A stretch of 64,000 nt of DNA from Pseudomonas sp. MMS21 TM103 (lineage in GTDB: Bacteria; Pseudomonadota; Gammaproteobacteria; Pseudomonadales; Pseudomonadaceae), in NCBI RefSeq assembly GCF_022132145.1, contig NZ_JAJISP010000003.1:434001-498000 (forward strand). Reading direction: 5' to 3'. The translations under genes were made by a program, and so were the position numbers. The notes under the pieces are model-generated. The model worked only from the letters and a program-made list of their open reading frames with translations, was not told the origin of the DNA and searched no databases. Of this stretch, positions 1 through 9,131 are shown one piece after another (positions within the stretch are counted from its first letter, which is position 1; every line of letters begins with the position of its first letter).

Positions 1-617
1 TTCGGCACCAGGTAGAGGTCGGCCTGATGCAGCAGGGCGTTCAGTTCGGCGTCGTCGTGGTTCTGCAGGCGCTCGATCAGGCCTTCCATGAACCATTCGG
101 CCATGTGCTCGCCGGGGTGCTGCTGGGCGATGATCCAGATCTTGCGCGGCGCCTGCGGGTTGCGGCTGACGCGCAGCAACTGGATATCGCGGCCCTCGAT
201 GCTCTTGCCGCTGGCGAACAGTTCGGCACCGGCCTTGCTCAGCGCCTGCTCGATCAGCCAGTCATGCCGCGCTCGGCTGTAGGGCTCGAAGTAGGCGAAC
301 CAGACCTGTGCCTCGCTCGGTTCGAGGGCGAAGTTGAGCGCGCCATCCTCGAAACGGCTGGGTACGCGGAACCAGTTGATATGGTCGTAGGAGGCAACGG
401 CGTTATAGTCGGTCCAGGCATGTCGGTAGGCGGACTCGCCCGCATTGGTCAGGCTGAAGCCGTAGCGCTGGCCCGGGGTCAGGCCGTCAACTTTGAAGTG
501 GAACCACTGGAAGTGATGGCTGTTGAGATCAGGACGCATGGCCAGCAGCACCTGCTGCGGGTTGCTGGCGTCGAGCACCTCGATATTGCCACTGTCGAAA
601 TTGCAGCTGATGTTCAT
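1..617 (-). CDS. M14-family zinc carboxypeptidase, 3' end beyond window
   Basis: The reading frame starts at an ATG at 617 and is open to the left edge, giving 205 N-terminal codons. Residues 1-125 resemble the beta-sandwich domain that precedes the catalytic domain in cytosolic carboxypeptidase-like (AGBL/CCP type) M14 enzymes. The first zinc-binding element, H-P-G-E with H167 and E170, follows a strand reading WIIAQQ, as in M14 peptidases. The third zinc ligand and the catalytic Glu would lie outside the window. No signal peptide is visible, so it is probably cytoplasmic. By family it removes C-terminal residues from peptides; the substrate is unknown. It is divergent from the Sel1 lipoprotein gene. 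Confidence 0.85.
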   Translation of the reverse strand, partial: MNISCNFDSGNIEVLDASNPQQVLLAMRPDLNSHHFQWFHFKVDGLTPGQRYGFSLTNAGESAYRHAWTDYNAVASYDHINWFRVPSRFEDGALNFALEPSEAQVWFAYFEPYSRARHDWLIEQALSKAGAELFASGKSIEGRDIQLLRVSRNPQAPRKIWIIAQQHPGEHMAEWFMEGLIERLQNHDDAELNALLHQADLYLVP

Positions 618-1013
618 GGATACCTCGCGGGCCTGATGGTGCGCTGCACCTGTGCCCGCAAGAATCGCAGGTCTACCGGCCGGATGAAACGCCTGAAGCG
701 ACATACAGATATGCATTGCATGCCCCGAACATGCACGCGCGTCACGCATGCGAGGGACGGCCTCCCCGGCGGCAAGCCCGGGTTCGAAATCCGCACAGCG
801 ATGCTTCAAGGTACCAAGCAACTTGCTGACCGTGGCGGGGTCTTCTAGTCTGCGGCAGCCGGTCTTTGCCCCGGTCAGCGTGGTGTAGGCAGACCCCGCA
901 GCGGCCATGGGCAGCTGGCCGAGGCAGCCAGGGCATTGTTTTTTCATAACACTGCTCTTTCATAAACAGACGGGCGCAGTCACCCGCCTCCACTCCATAA
1001 GAAGTGACAGACC
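618..1013. other. Intergenic region between divergent genes
   Basis: These 396 bases separate the divergent carboxypeptidase and lipoprotein genes and must hold both promoters. I see no convincing open frame: the minus-strand frame that enters here continues antisense through the lipoprotein gene and looks like a shadow. I recognise no RNA gene or riboswitch. An A/T-rich patch around 938-965 is the most likely place for the promoter of the rightward gene. Confidence 0.5.
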
Positions 1014-1577
1014 ATGAACGCTCATCAATGGCTACGCTCGACTCTCCCAGCACTCCTCTGCGCCACCCTGCTGTTGGGCGGTTGCGCCAACCAGCAAGCG
1101 AGCCCGGGCAGTGCGCCGCAGTCAGGATCAGCCGCGACCGGCGCATCACCGGAGGAGGACGCAGCGGCCACCCTGCAGAGACTGCGCAGCCAAGCCAATC
1201 GCGGCGACCTCGACAGTCAGTTCCAGCTGGGCAGTTTCTACTTCGTCGGCAAGCCGGTGAAAGACCTCAAGCTCGCCGAATACTGGTGGAAGCAGGCCGC
1301 CAACAAGGGCCATGCCATGGCGGCGGTCAGCCTGGCCTATCTGTATACCGGCCGCGACAATCCCGACTTCGCCAACCCGCAGGGCATGCTCAAGTACCTC
1401 AACCAGTCGGCCGCTGGCGGCAACCCGATGGCCCAGCATATTCTCGGCAACCTCTACCTCAAGGGCCAACAAGGCGTACCGCGCGATACCAACCAGGCTC
1501 GCCGGCTGTTCCAAAGCGCCTGCAAGCAAAACTATGAAGTCAGCTGCACGGCGCTGACCACCTTGCCCGCCCCTTGA
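1014..1577 (+). CDS. Sel1-repeat lipoprotein
   Basis: This 187-residue protein begins with a lipoprotein signal peptide: a basic start, a hydrophobic stretch, and a lipobox L-L-G-G-C placing the lipidated Cys near residue 24. After a low-complexity Ser/Gly/Ala linker come about three Sel1-type helical repeats (residues 60-180) with the usual pattern of G-x-x-Y/F, A-x-x-W/Y-W and A-x-x-G. Sel1 repeats bind other proteins, so it is probably an envelope scaffold. The G at the position after the Cys does not suggest the Asp inner-membrane retention signal. The ATG at 1014 follows a weak AAGAAG-type ribosome site. The gene stands alone; the partner is unknown. Confidence 0.85.
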   Translation: MNAHQWLRSTLPALLCATLLLGGCANQQASPGSAPQSGSAATGASPEEDAAATLQRLRSQANRGDLDSQFQLGSFYFVGKPVKDLKLAEYWWKQAANKGHAMAAVSLAYLYTGRDNPDFANPQGMLKYLNQSAAGGNPMAQHILGNLYLKGQQGVPRDTNQARRLFQSACKQNYEVSCTALTTLPAP

Positions 1578-2599
1578 GGCTGCATGCTAGAACGCCCTGC
1601 GGGCATGATGCACAAAGCGTTCTTGAGCCGTTACCTTAAGCGGCAAAGCCACCATCGATGGTCAGACTGGCAGCGATGGCATAAACCGCTTATGGTCCGG
1701 CCAAGTAGGTGACGAATGCAGCGAGTTCTTAGGCGCGAGCGTAACAACCAACCGCCATCAACCCCATACGGCTCTCGGCGAACTCGCTGTTTGCAGGATT
1801 CATGTCGGTGGTCATCGGTCCAGGCTGCATATTGTTCACGGTGAGCCCGCGCACGGCCCACACGCACCTGCGTGCAGTGGCGAAACAGGTCTGGCACTGT
1901 GACCACCGCCGTTTGTCCACACAGGACGATCCAGTGCTCTGCCCCTTGGAACTTCGAGCAGGCCCGGCACTTACCCACGCAACAGCGTCGATAATGCCTT
2001 TGCCAGTTGGAACGGCTAGTGCCGGATGATTCAGGCAGTTACCGGCCAGCAACTCGACAGTTGCGGCGATAGCCGGTATTACTCGCTCTATTTATTGTCC
2101 AATCGAACAGAATTTCTTCTTTTTAGAACCACTCACCCAGCCAGTAAATGCCCATCACCTGCCTGCTCGTCCCGGCTTGTGTTTATGGCGCAACGGGCAA
2201 TCCGCCAGCCTGCACTTCGGCTTGCAATACCAACCACTCAGTCACAGTTGAACATCTGCCCGACGCACTATCGAGTGCTGCGTTGAACGGAACCGTCTTA
2301 TTCACAGTCAGACGAAACAGTTAATGCTCGCCCGCCTCGCCAGTACGAATTAACCCCCTCGACTTTTAAATAGCATTGACCATAATTGTATTGGGCTGAA
2401 GGCAATCGAAAACTTGAGTGCAGCTGCTCGATCAGTCCGGCTGGTTATTTTAAAAGAGCATTCAATCTCTGACAGGTTTATTCAGGCCGGCCCAAGGGCT
2501 ACATCGGCCATTGCCACAGTCACTGGAATGATCACAGCAGCAGTAAGGCCATTGCCTTACGTTGTCATTACACTACTTCTTCACACCATGGGAAATCAC
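1578..2599. other. Gene-poor region with decayed DNA
   Basis: About 1 kb contains only a broken SDR gene on the minus strand (1636 to about 1860). The part from about 2060 to 2590 is visibly richer in A+T than its surroundings, with no frame that resembles a protein. A small hairpin with 7-bp arms (GTAAGGC/GCCTTAC, 2543-2560) lies in the leader of the next gene. Open frames here have no recognisable motifs and I reject them. Confidence 0.55.
1636..1860 (-). pseudogene. Remnant of an SDR-family oxidoreductase (3' end)
   Basis: Read leftward, the frame gives G-L-T-V-N-N-M-Q-P-G-P, then D-M-N-P-A-N, then F-V-T-Y-L-A-G-P and S-L-T-I-D-G-G-F. This is the C-terminal third of a classical SDR of the FabG type (VNxxxPGP motif, final IDGG). 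Two in-frame TAA codons interrupt it, where Gln (before E-L-A-A-F-V) and Glu or Gln (after L-A-G-P) would be expected; each is explained by one base change. Upstream sequence to about 2030 has only faint SDR character and the catalytic YxxxK and the Rossmann part are gone. It is a dead gene fragment. Confidence 0.8.
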
Positions 2600-2812
2600 G
2601 TGACGAAAGACGAACTGCGCGCCGAACTCGAGCGCCAGGCGCAGCGTTACATGGATGTACAAGGCGGAGAAATCATTACTTACGCCGCTCAACCGGACCC
2701 CGAGCGCAAGCCCTGGCGCAAGAAGGCCAACCTTCTTGACCAAGCATTTGAAAAAGAAATCGAGAAGATCGAAAAAGACCTGCAAGCCAAACCCGACGAG
2801 CACAGCGGCTGA
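2600..2812 (+). CDS. Small conserved Pseudomonas protein of unknown function
   Basis: The gene encodes about 70 residues, soluble and strongly charged, with an amphipathic Lys/Glu-rich C-terminal helix and no signal peptide or membrane segment. I recall close homologues in pseudomonads beginning M-T-K-D-E-L, so I favour the GTG at 2600 with GGGA a few bases upstream. An in-frame ATG at 2588 would add four residues but has no ribosome site. No function is known to me and the gene is not in an obvious operon. Confidence 0.65.
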   Translation: MTKDELRAELERQAQRYMDVQGGEIITYAAQPDPERKPWRKKANLLDQAFEKEIEKIEKDLQAKPDEHSG

Positions 2813-2816
2813 CAGC

Positions 2817-2841
2817 CCCCTGCAGAACGGCGCCGCAGGGG
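2817..2841 (+). terminator. Hairpin after the small gene
   Basis: CCCCTGC and GCAGGGG form a 7-bp perfect stem around an 11-base loop just past the stop codon at 2812. It lies between two convergent genes. No T-run follows, so intrinsic termination is uncertain. Confidence 0.4.
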
Positions 2842-2884
2842 TAACGCTCGATAACCGCGCTTATTAACGGCTGACGGCGTGGCG

Positions 2885-4357
2885 TTATCGTCGCTTGCCG
2901 CCCAGCAACGAGCCCAGCAGACCGCGCACCAACTGCCGGCCGAGCTGGTTGGCGGCTTGGCGTACGGCGCCTTTCATCACCTGGCCGACCATCCCGCCCA
3001 GCAGGTCGCCGATGCCTTCTGTGGCGCTCGCCTTGGTTTGCGCCTGCGCCACCTCAACACTGGCTTGTGCGGCACGGGCGGTGAGCAGTTCGTAGGCCGA
3101 CTCGCGGTCGATCGGTTTGTCATAGCGCCCGGCCAGCGGCGACTGGCGAATCAGCGCGGCCCGCTCGCTCTCGCTCAACGGGCCGATGCGCGACTGTGGC
3201 GGCGCAATGGCCACGCGCTGGACCATGGCCGGCGTGCCCTTGTCTTCCAGGGTACCGACCAGGGCCTCGCCAATGCCCAGCTCGGTCAGGATTGCCAGGG
3301 CATCGATCGAGGGGTTGGGGCGAAAACCATCCGCCACTGCGCGCAGGGATTTCTGCTCCCTGGTGGTGAAGGCGCGCAAGCCGTGCTGAATACGCAGGCC
3401 GAGCTGGGCCAGCACGTCATCGGGCAAGTCACTGGGCGATTGGGTGACGAAGTAGACACCGACGCCTTTCGAACGAATCAATCGAACCACCTGTTCCAGC
3501 CGCTCCTGCAGGGCTTTCGGGGTATCGGCGAACAGCAGGTGCGCCTCATCGAAGAACAGTGCCAGCAGCGGCTTGTCGGCATCGCCGCGCTCCGGCAACT
3601 GCTCGAACAACTCGGCCAGCAGCCACAGCAGGAAGGTCGCGTAGACCTTCGGTGCCTCATGCACCAGACGGCTGGCGTCGAGCAGATGAATCCGCCCGCG
3701 ACCGTCACGATCCGGCTGCAGAATATCTTCCAGCTGCAGCGCCGGCTCGCCGAACAACGCCTCCGCGCCCTGTTGTTCGAGACTCGACAGCCGGCGCAAC
3801 AGAGCCTGGGCAGAGGTAGTGGTGAACAGCGCACTGTCATCGCCAAGCACAGCCGGATTGCTTTTCAGATAGGCCAGCAGGGCTTTCAAGTCTTTCAGAT
3901 CGAGCAATAGCAACCCTTCACGATCCGCCACCTTGAACGCCGCATAGAGCGCGGCCTGCTGGCTGTCGGTCAACTCCAGCAATGCCCCGAGCAACAGCGG
4001 CCCCATCTCGCTGAGGGTGGTGCGTAGCGGATGGCCGCTCTGACCATGGACATCCCATAAGGTAACCGGGTAGGCCGTCGGTCGGTGCTCAAGCCAGGGC
4101 ATGCTGGCGATCCGCTCGGCCACCTTGCCTTGCGGCGCGCCAGCGGCGCCAAGCCCGCACAGGTCGCCCTTCACATCCGCGGCGAACACTGCCACACCGG
4201 CGTCGCTGAACTCCTCCACCAGGCGCTGCAGGGTCACCGTCTTGCCGGTGCCGGTCGCCCCGGCCACCAGGCCATGACGATTGGCCAGGTGCATAAGCTG
4301 GCCAACAGGTTGACCGCCGAGATCGGCGCCAAGAATCAACTGGTTTGCTACAGGCAT
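2885..4357 (-). CDS. HerA-like P-loop ATPase (DUF853, YjgR type)
   Basis: The 490-residue product matches the DUF853/HerA-like helicase C-terminal family (E. coli YjgR is about 500 residues). Walker A G-A-T-G-T-G-K-T is at residues 33-40 and a Walker B region, F-F-D-E-A-H, near residue 260. An R-S-K-G-V-G-V-Y-F-V-T-Q-S-P block follows, as in HerA/FtsK-like motors. The C terminus is glycine- and arginine-rich. The family is thought to be a hexameric ATPase acting on DNA or membranes; its physiological role is not established. The ATG at 4357 has a good AGGAG site 8 bases upstream. The gene is monocistronic and divergent from the chemoreceptor. Confidence 0.85.
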   Translation of the reverse strand: MPVANQLILGADLGGQPVGQLMHLANRHGLVAGATGTGKTVTLQRLVEEFSDAGVAVFAADVKGDLCGLGAAGAPQGKVAERIASMPWLEHRPTAYPVTLWDVHGQSGHPLRTTLSEMGPLLLGALLELTDSQQAALYAAFKVADREGLLLLDLKDLKALLAYLKSNPAVLGDDSALFTTTSAQALLRRLSSLEQQGAEALFGEPALQLEDILQPDRDGRGRIHLLDASRLVHEAPKVYATFLLWLLAELFEQLPERGDADKPLLALFFDEAHLLFADTPKALQERLEQVVRLIRSKGVGVYFVTQSPSDLPDDVLAQLGLRIQHGLRAFTTREQKSLRAVADGFRPNPSIDALAILTELGIGEALVGTLEDKGTPAMVQRVAIAPPQSRIGPLSESERAALIRQSPLAGRYDKPIDRESAYELLTARAAQASVEVAQAQTKASATEGIGDLLGGMVGQVMKGAVRQAANQLGRQLVRGLLGSLLGGKRR

Positions 4358-4485
4358 TTATATGTCTCCTGAGTTAAAGCTTTGCTCCTGCCATGCCGAC
4401 ATAATTGCTGACGCCGATTTGCCGGCGCTGCCTGTGCCGTGCACCAGCCAAGACTGGTTCCAGACATTACCGGACGCAAGAAGCC

Positions 4486-6363
4486 ATGAATAATAGTTTG
4501 AAATTCAGCCACAAGATCCTCCTGGCCGCCTCGCTGGTGGTAATCGCCGCCTTCTCCTTGTTCACCCTGTACAACGACTACCTGCAACGCAATGCGATCC
4601 GCGCAGATCTAGAAAACTACATGCAGGAAATGGGCAACGTCACCGCCAGTAATATCCAGAACTGGCTGTCGGGGCGCATCCTGCTGGTGGAAAGCGCCGC
4701 CCAGTCGATTGCCAGGAACAGCGGGCCCGAGCAGGTCGCCGGCCTGCTCGAGCAGAAAGCCATGACTTCGTCCTTCGCCTTCAGTTACCTGGGCAGCGCA
4801 GACGGCGCCTTCACCATGCGCCCGGACGAGAAGATGCCGGACGACTACGACCCGCGCAGCCGTCCCTGGTACAAGGATGCCATGGCTGCCGGCACCACCA
4901 CCCTCACCGAACCCTATGTGGATGCGGCCACCGGCCAGCTGATCATCACCATCGCCACCCCGGCCAAACCTGCCGGCGTAGTCGGCGGTGACCTGAGCTT
5001 GAAGACCCTGGTCGACATCATCAACTCGCTGGAATTCGACGGCCTGGGTTACGCCTTTCTGGTCAGCGCCGACGGCAAGATTCTGGTGCACCCGGACAAG
5101 AGCCTGGTGATGAAAAGCCTCAGCGATGTCTTCCCCGAGAACACCCCGCGCATCGGCAGCGAGCTCAGCGAAGCCATCGCGAATGGCCAGACCCGCATCC
5201 TCACCTTCGCCCCGGTCAAGGGGCTACCCTCGGTCAACTGGTACGTCGGCCTGTCCATCGACAAGACCAAGGCCTATGCCGCGCTCAGTGACTTCCGTGC
5301 CTCGGCCATAGTCGCCACGCTGGTCGCGGTGGTGCTGATCATCCTCCTGCTGAGCATGCTGATCCGCCTGCTGATGCAACCGCTGACCGTGATGGGTAAA
5401 ACCATGCAGGACATCGCCCAGGGCGATGGTGACCTGACCAAGCGTATTGATATCCAGTCCAACGACGAGTTCGGCGCCCTGGGCAAAGCCTTCAACCAGT
5501 TTGTCGAACGGATTCACGGCTCGATCCGTGAAGTGTCCTCGGCCACCCACCAGGTCAATGAGGTGGCAAAATTGGTGGTCAACGCCTCCAACTCCTCGAT
5601 GATCAACTCCGACGAACAGGCCAGCCGCACCAACAGCGTGGCCGCCGCCATCAACGAGTTGGGCGCAGCCGCCCAGGAAATCGCGCGCAACGCCGCGGAC
5701 GCTTCGACCCAGGCCTCCGATGCCCGGGAGCAGGCCGAAGATGGTCGCCAGGTGGTGGAAAAAACCATCCAGGCGATGAATCAATTGTCCGGAAAGATCC
5801 GCACCTCTTGTGGCCACATCGAGACGCTGAACGGCAAGACGGTGAACATCGGTCAGATTCTCGAGGTGATCAAGAGCATCTCCCAGCAAACCAACCTGCT
5901 CGCGCTCAACGCTGCCATCGAGGCGGCCCGGGCCGGTGAAGCGGGTCGCGGGTTTGCCGTGGTCGCCGACGAGGTGCGCAACCTGGCGCACCGCACCCAG
6001 GAGTCGGCACAAGAAATCGAGAAGATGATCGAAGAACTGCAGGTCGGCTCGCGCGAGTCGGTCACCACCATGACCGAGAGTCAGCGCTACAGCGAAGAAA
6101 GCGTGCTGATTGCCAACCAGGCCGGTGAGCGCCTGAGCAGCGTGACCCTGCGCATCGGTGAGATCGACGGCATGAACCAGTCGGTGGCCACCGCCACCGA
6201 AGAGCAGACCTCGGTGATCGAGTCGCTGAACATGGACATCACCGAGATCAACACCCTCAACCAGGATGGCGTGGAAAACCTGCAGTCAACTCTGCGCGCT
6301 TGCGGCGACCTGGAACAACAGGCCTCGCGCCTGAAACTACTGGTCGACAGTTTCCGCATCTGA
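4486..6363 (+). CDS. Methyl-accepting chemotaxis protein, PctA/PctC-like amino-acid receptor
   Basis: The 625-residue protein has a transmembrane helix at about 10-30, a periplasmic dCache domain to about 275, a second helix at about 280-305, a HAMP domain and a cytoplasmic signalling hairpin with the E-A-A-R-A-G-E tip. The periplasmic part carries Y-D-P-R-S-R-P-W-Y followed by E-P-Y-V-D, which fits the amino-acid-binding dCache motif (Tyr, Arg, Trp-Tyr, Asp) known from P. aeruginosa PctA. Overall similarity to the Pct receptors is high from end to end. It should sense L-amino acids and signal through CheA/CheW. An upstream in-frame start at 4405 is rejected because the family begins M-x-x-S-L-K-F-S-H. 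Confidence 0.9.
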   Translation: MNNSLKFSHKILLAASLVVIAAFSLFTLYNDYLQRNAIRADLENYMQEMGNVTASNIQNWLSGRILLVESAAQSIARNSGPEQVAGLLEQKAMTSSFAFSYLGSADGAFTMRPDEKMPDDYDPRSRPWYKDAMAAGTTTLTEPYVDAATGQLIITIATPAKPAGVVGGDLSLKTLVDIINSLEFDGLGYAFLVSADGKILVHPDKSLVMKSLSDVFPENTPRIGSELSEAIANGQTRILTFAPVKGLPSVNWYVGLSIDKTKAYAALSDFRASAIVATLVAVVLIILLLSMLIRLLMQPLTVMGKTMQDIAQGDGDLTKRIDIQSNDEFGALGKAFNQFVERIHGSIREVSSATHQVNEVAKLVVNASNSSMINSDEQASRTNSVAAAINELGAAAQEIARNAADASTQASDAREQAEDGRQVVEKTIQAMNQLSGKIRTSCGHIETLNGKTVNIGQILEVIKSISQQTNLLALNAAIEAARAGEAGRGFAVVADEVRNLAHRTQESAQEIEKMIEELQVGSRESVTTMTESQRYSEESVLIANQAGERLSSVTLRIGEIDGMNQSVATATEEQTSVIESLNMDITEINTLNQDGVENLQSTLRACGDLEQQASRLKLLVDSFRI

Positions 6364-6381
6364 ACTCGTCGACAGCAAGGG

Positions 6382-6405
6382 GGCGCCTATTCGGCGCCTT
6401 TTTTT
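6382..6405 (+). terminator. Rho-independent terminator of the chemoreceptor gene
   Basis: GGCGCC, a five-base loop and GGCGCC are followed by seven T residues. The T-run falls inside the last codons of the convergent small gene, where it encodes Lys-Lys on the other strand. Confidence 0.8.
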
Positions 6406-6590
6406 ATGTCCCGATGCCCTGTTTGCGGCTGTTCGCCAGCCGCCTCCTGCAGCTTGCGCCACAGCTCGGCCGCTTCGGCAAATTCAGTACCGCTCTGCGG
6501 GCTCAGGGCATCCGGGTCATAACGCCTGACGCAGCCCTCGCCCAGGGTTGGCGGTGGCTGGGAGGCGGCGCGATCCAAAGGGTCTTGCAT
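6387..6590 (-). CDS. Small conserved hypothetical protein
   Basis: It encodes 67 residues, acidic and Pro/Gln-rich, with no membrane segment or signal. The ATG at 6590 has a strong GGAGG site 8 bases upstream, which supports this start over a longer frame from 6635. The core G-E-G-C-V-R-R-Y-D-P-D-A-L-S-P and E-F-A-E-A-A-E-L-W-R looks like a family kept among pseudomonads. Function unknown. The 3' end overlaps the terminator of the chemoreceptor gene. Confidence 0.65.
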   Translation of the reverse strand: MQDPLDRAASQPPPTLGEGCVRRYDPDALSPQSGTEFAEAAELWRKLQEAAGEQPQTGHRDIKKGAE

Positions 6591-6727
6591 GGTGTGCACC
6601 TCCGTTGACGCTCGCATCAGCGCCCAATACATCATTGAAATCGATTGATATCAGCGCAAAATTACGCTTTTTATCGATTCTTTCATTCCCGACAATGACC
6701 ACCTCGACCCGCTTCCCAGAGGTGATC

Positions 6728-7408
6728 ATGCACCAGATTCGCCCCGCTGCCGAACGCGGCCATTCGCAACTGAGCTGGCTGAACAGTTACCACAGTTTTT
6801 CCTTCGGTGATTATTACGACCCACGCTTTCAGGGCTTCTCGCACCTGCGGGTGATCAACGAAGATCAGGTCAAGGCCGGCGCCGGGTTTGCCACGCACGG
6901 GCACCGGAACATGGAAATCATCAGCTATGTTCGCCAAGGCACCCTGGCGCACCAGGATTCGCTGGGCACCCGTGAAGAAATACAGGCAGGGGAATTCCAG
7001 CTGATGCGCGCCGGTTCCGGCATCCGCCACAGCGAGTTCAATGCCTCGGCGAGCGAGCCCGTACACTTCATGCAAATCTGGATAGAGCCGGCGCAACGTG
7101 GCTTGGCGCCGGGCTATCAGCAGCGCGCCTTTGCCACCCAGAAAGGCCTGCAGGTCATTGCCACTCCGGATGGCGCTGATGGCAGCCTGCAGGTCGCCCA
7201 GGACATAACCCTCTACCGCTGGCAGGGTGGCCCGCTCGACTATGTGCTGGCTCCGGGCCGCTGGCTCTACCTGCAGCTATTGACGGGCCAGCTGAATGGC
7301 CCAGGCGTACACCTGGCCACTGGCGATGGCCTGCAAGTGCGCGAACCGGGCCCCTTCAACCTGCATGGTCAGGGTGAGGCGCTGCTGTTCGACTTGCCTG
7401 CGCGCTAA
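6728..7408 (+). CDS. Pirin-family protein (YhhW-like bicupin)
   Basis: The 226-residue product is a two-domain cupin of the pirin family. The metal site is complete: H57, H59, H101 and E103 in T-H-G-H-R and R-H-S-E-F-N. Length and motifs match E. coli YhhW, which has quercetin 2,3-dioxygenase activity in vitro; the physiological substrate is unknown. It is cytoplasmic. The ATG at 6728 follows AGAGGTG; the longer frame from 6548 overlaps the small divergent gene and is rejected. It is convergent with the CBS-domain gene. Confidence 0.88.
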   Translation: MHQIRPAAERGHSQLSWLNSYHSFSFGDYYDPRFQGFSHLRVINEDQVKAGAGFATHGHRNMEIISYVRQGTLAHQDSLGTREEIQAGEFQLMRAGSGIRHSEFNASASEPVHFMQIWIEPAQRGLAPGYQQRAFATQKGLQVIATPDGADGSLQVAQDITLYRWQGGPLDYVLAPGRWLYLQLLTGQLNGPGVHLATGDGLQVREPGPFNLHGQGEALLFDLPAR

Positions 7409-7466
7409 TACGTCGGAGCCCACCGGAATCAGGAGCATTCCTGAAACCAGTTGGCGATTGACAGTC

Positions 7467-7892
7467 TCATTGCGAGCGGACTTTACCCTGATCGTGCTGG
7501 GCGAACTCCTTGACCGCGCGCAGCACATCGCTGCGACTGATCTGGCCAACCAGGCGCCCACCCTCCACTACCGGGAGGCGCCCCAGGCGACCGCGCAAAA
7601 AGCGCTCGGAAACCTCAATAATGTCGGTTTCTGGAGAAATGGTTTCAATCTCGGTATTCATATAGGAACTGACCACTCCGCCGATCGCTTCGTAGTAAGC
7701 CCCCGAGAGGATGCCGCGCAGGCAATCGCCCTCGGATAACAAGCCAATCAGATGCCCCTGGGAGTCAACCACCGGGGCGCCAGCAATGCGATGCTCCAAC
7801 AGCCTGTTAATGGCGGTGAACAGATCGGTGTCAGACCGAAACGTCACCAGATGGCGAGTCATGTAATCGCGCACCTTAATCGATTTGAGCAT
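7467..7892 (-). CDS. CBS-domain pair protein
   Basis: The 141-residue protein is two CBS motifs (about residues 8-60 and 77-130) forming one Bateman module, with V-R-D-Y-M-T and G-A-P-V-V-D in the first and G-R-L-P-V-V in the second. There is no catalytic domain. Such proteins sense adenine nucleotides or S-adenosyl compounds and regulate partners. It lies 46 bases downstream of purU on the same strand and could share its transcript, which would fit a link to one-carbon or purine metabolism; that link is inference. Confidence 0.85.
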   Translation of the reverse strand: MLKSIKVRDYMTRHLVTFRSDTDLFTAINRLLEHRIAGAPVVDSQGHLIGLLSEGDCLRGILSGAYYEAIGGVVSSYMNTEIETISPETDIIEVSERFLRGRLGRLPVVEGGRLVGQISRSDVLRAVKEFAQHDQGKVRSQ

Positions 7893-7938
7893 TAGCGAAC
7901 TCCTTCAGCCTGCACTTGGTTAATGCACGACAAGGCAA

Positions 7939-8790
7939 TCAGTCGAACACTACCGTCTTGTTATCGTGAACCAATACACGATCTTCTAAGTGATAGCGTA
8001 GCCCACGGGACAACACCATTTTTTCCACATCCTTACCCAGACGAACCATTTCTTCGATGCTGTCGCGGTGACTGACGCGCACCACATCCTGTTCGATAAT
8101 AGGACCTGCATCCAACTCCTCGGTCACATAATGCGAGGTTGCACCGATCAGCTTGACTCCACGTAGTGAAGCCTGGTGATAAGGCTTGGCACCGACGAAC
8201 GACGGCAAAAAGCTGTGGTGGATATTGATCACCCGCTGGGCGAAGTCACGACACAGTTGCGCAGGTAGAATCTGCATATAACGCGCCAGCACTATGACGT
8301 CGGCGGCATGCGCGTTGACCAGTCGCTCCACTTCATCGAAGGCCAACTGTTTGTTCTGTGGCTCGACCGGCACATGAAAATAGGGAATGTCGTGCCACTC
8401 GACCATGCTGCGTAATTCGTCATGGTTAGAAATCACACAGGCGATATCGCAGTCCAGTTCATCGCTGTGCCAACGGTGCAGCAAGTCAGCCAGGCAATGT
8501 GACTCGCGACTCGCCATCAACACCACGCGCTTTTTCTGTGCCGAATCAGTCACCCGCCATTCCATGGAAAATTCACGTGCGATGGGCGCAAAGGCTTGAT
8601 GAAACCCTGGCAAGTCGAACGGCAAGGAATCGGCACGAATCTCATGGCGCATGAAGAACCAACCACTGTGGTTGTCCGAGTGATGACTCGCCTCGGTGAT
8701 CCAGCCGTTGTAGGTGGCCAGAAAGTTACTGACCTTGGCCACGATACCAACGCGGTCCGGACAGGCTATGACCAGCCGAAAAGTACGCAT
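7939..8790 (-). CDS. purU: Formyltetrahydrofolate deformylase
   Basis: The 283-residue enzyme hydrolyses 10-formyl-THF to formate and THF, balancing the C1 pool and feeding formate to purine synthesis. An N-terminal ACT domain (residues 1-80, starting M-R-T-F-R-L-V-I-A-C-P-D) is joined to a formyltransferase-fold domain with H-H-S-F-L-P-S-F and the catalytic-site Asp in E-E-L-D-A-G-P-I-I. Length is typical. The ATG at 8790 is chosen because the ACT domain begins there; the frame extends to 9054 without homology. It is divergent from mvaT. Confidence 0.93.
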   Translation of the reverse strand: MRTFRLVIACPDRVGIVAKVSNFLATYNGWITEASHHSDNHSGWFFMRHEIRADSLPFDLPGFHQAFAPIAREFSMEWRVTDSAQKKRVVLMASRESHCLADLLHRWHSDELDCDIACVISNHDELRSMVEWHDIPYFHVPVEPQNKQLAFDEVERLVNAHAADVIVLARYMQILPAQLCRDFAQRVINIHHSFLPSFVGAKPYHQASLRGVKLIGATSHYVTEELDAGPIIEQDVVRVSHRDSIEEMVRLGKDVEKMVLSRGLRYHLEDRVLVHDNKTVVFD

Positions 8791-9131
8791 GGGACACTCC
8801 AGAGAATTCGCAAAGTCGGTCATTCTAGCCACAGTGCGAGAAAACTGCAGTAATCCTGAAGTCCAGCCCGGGCAGCACACGCGAGACAACCGAACCACCT
8901 CGAACTGACAGCGACCTGTTATACGATTTTGTTGAAGACAGTGGCCTGGCGCGGACCTCGGTGAGCCATGGATAAAAACTGATCGGCTGACTAATTGAGT
9001 TACGCGCCAGCACATTTGAAACTTTGTTGGATAAAACGTGGCAAATTCTTGCAAAGCGGTTTACTTGTCAAAAGTGCCTGACTATTATTACTGACACTTA
9101 GTAATCACCTACTCAGATCAAGGTAAGCCGC
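8791..9131. other. Intergenic region between purU and mvaT
   Basis: These 341 bases carry both divergent promoters. The mvaT-proximal third is rich in A+T, as expected for the autoregulated promoter of an H-NS-like protein. I recognise no gene or folate-type riboswitch. Confidence 0.5.
9060..9088 (+). promoter_or_regulatory. Candidate sigma-70 promoter of mvaT
   Basis: TTTACT and TATTAT are separated by 17 bases, about 44 bases before the mvaT start. The fit to the -35 element is moderate; other A+T-rich hexamers nearby could serve. Confidence 0.4.

Noticed and set aside
742..1149. 135-residue minus-strand frame
   Set aside because: It runs antisense into the Sel1 lipoprotein gene, has no ribosome site and its product is Arg/Cys-rich without motifs.
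2879..3910. 343-residue plus-strand frame
   Set aside because: It is antisense to the HerA-like ATPase; the Gln/Arg/Leu-rich product is a typical shadow of a G+C-rich gene.
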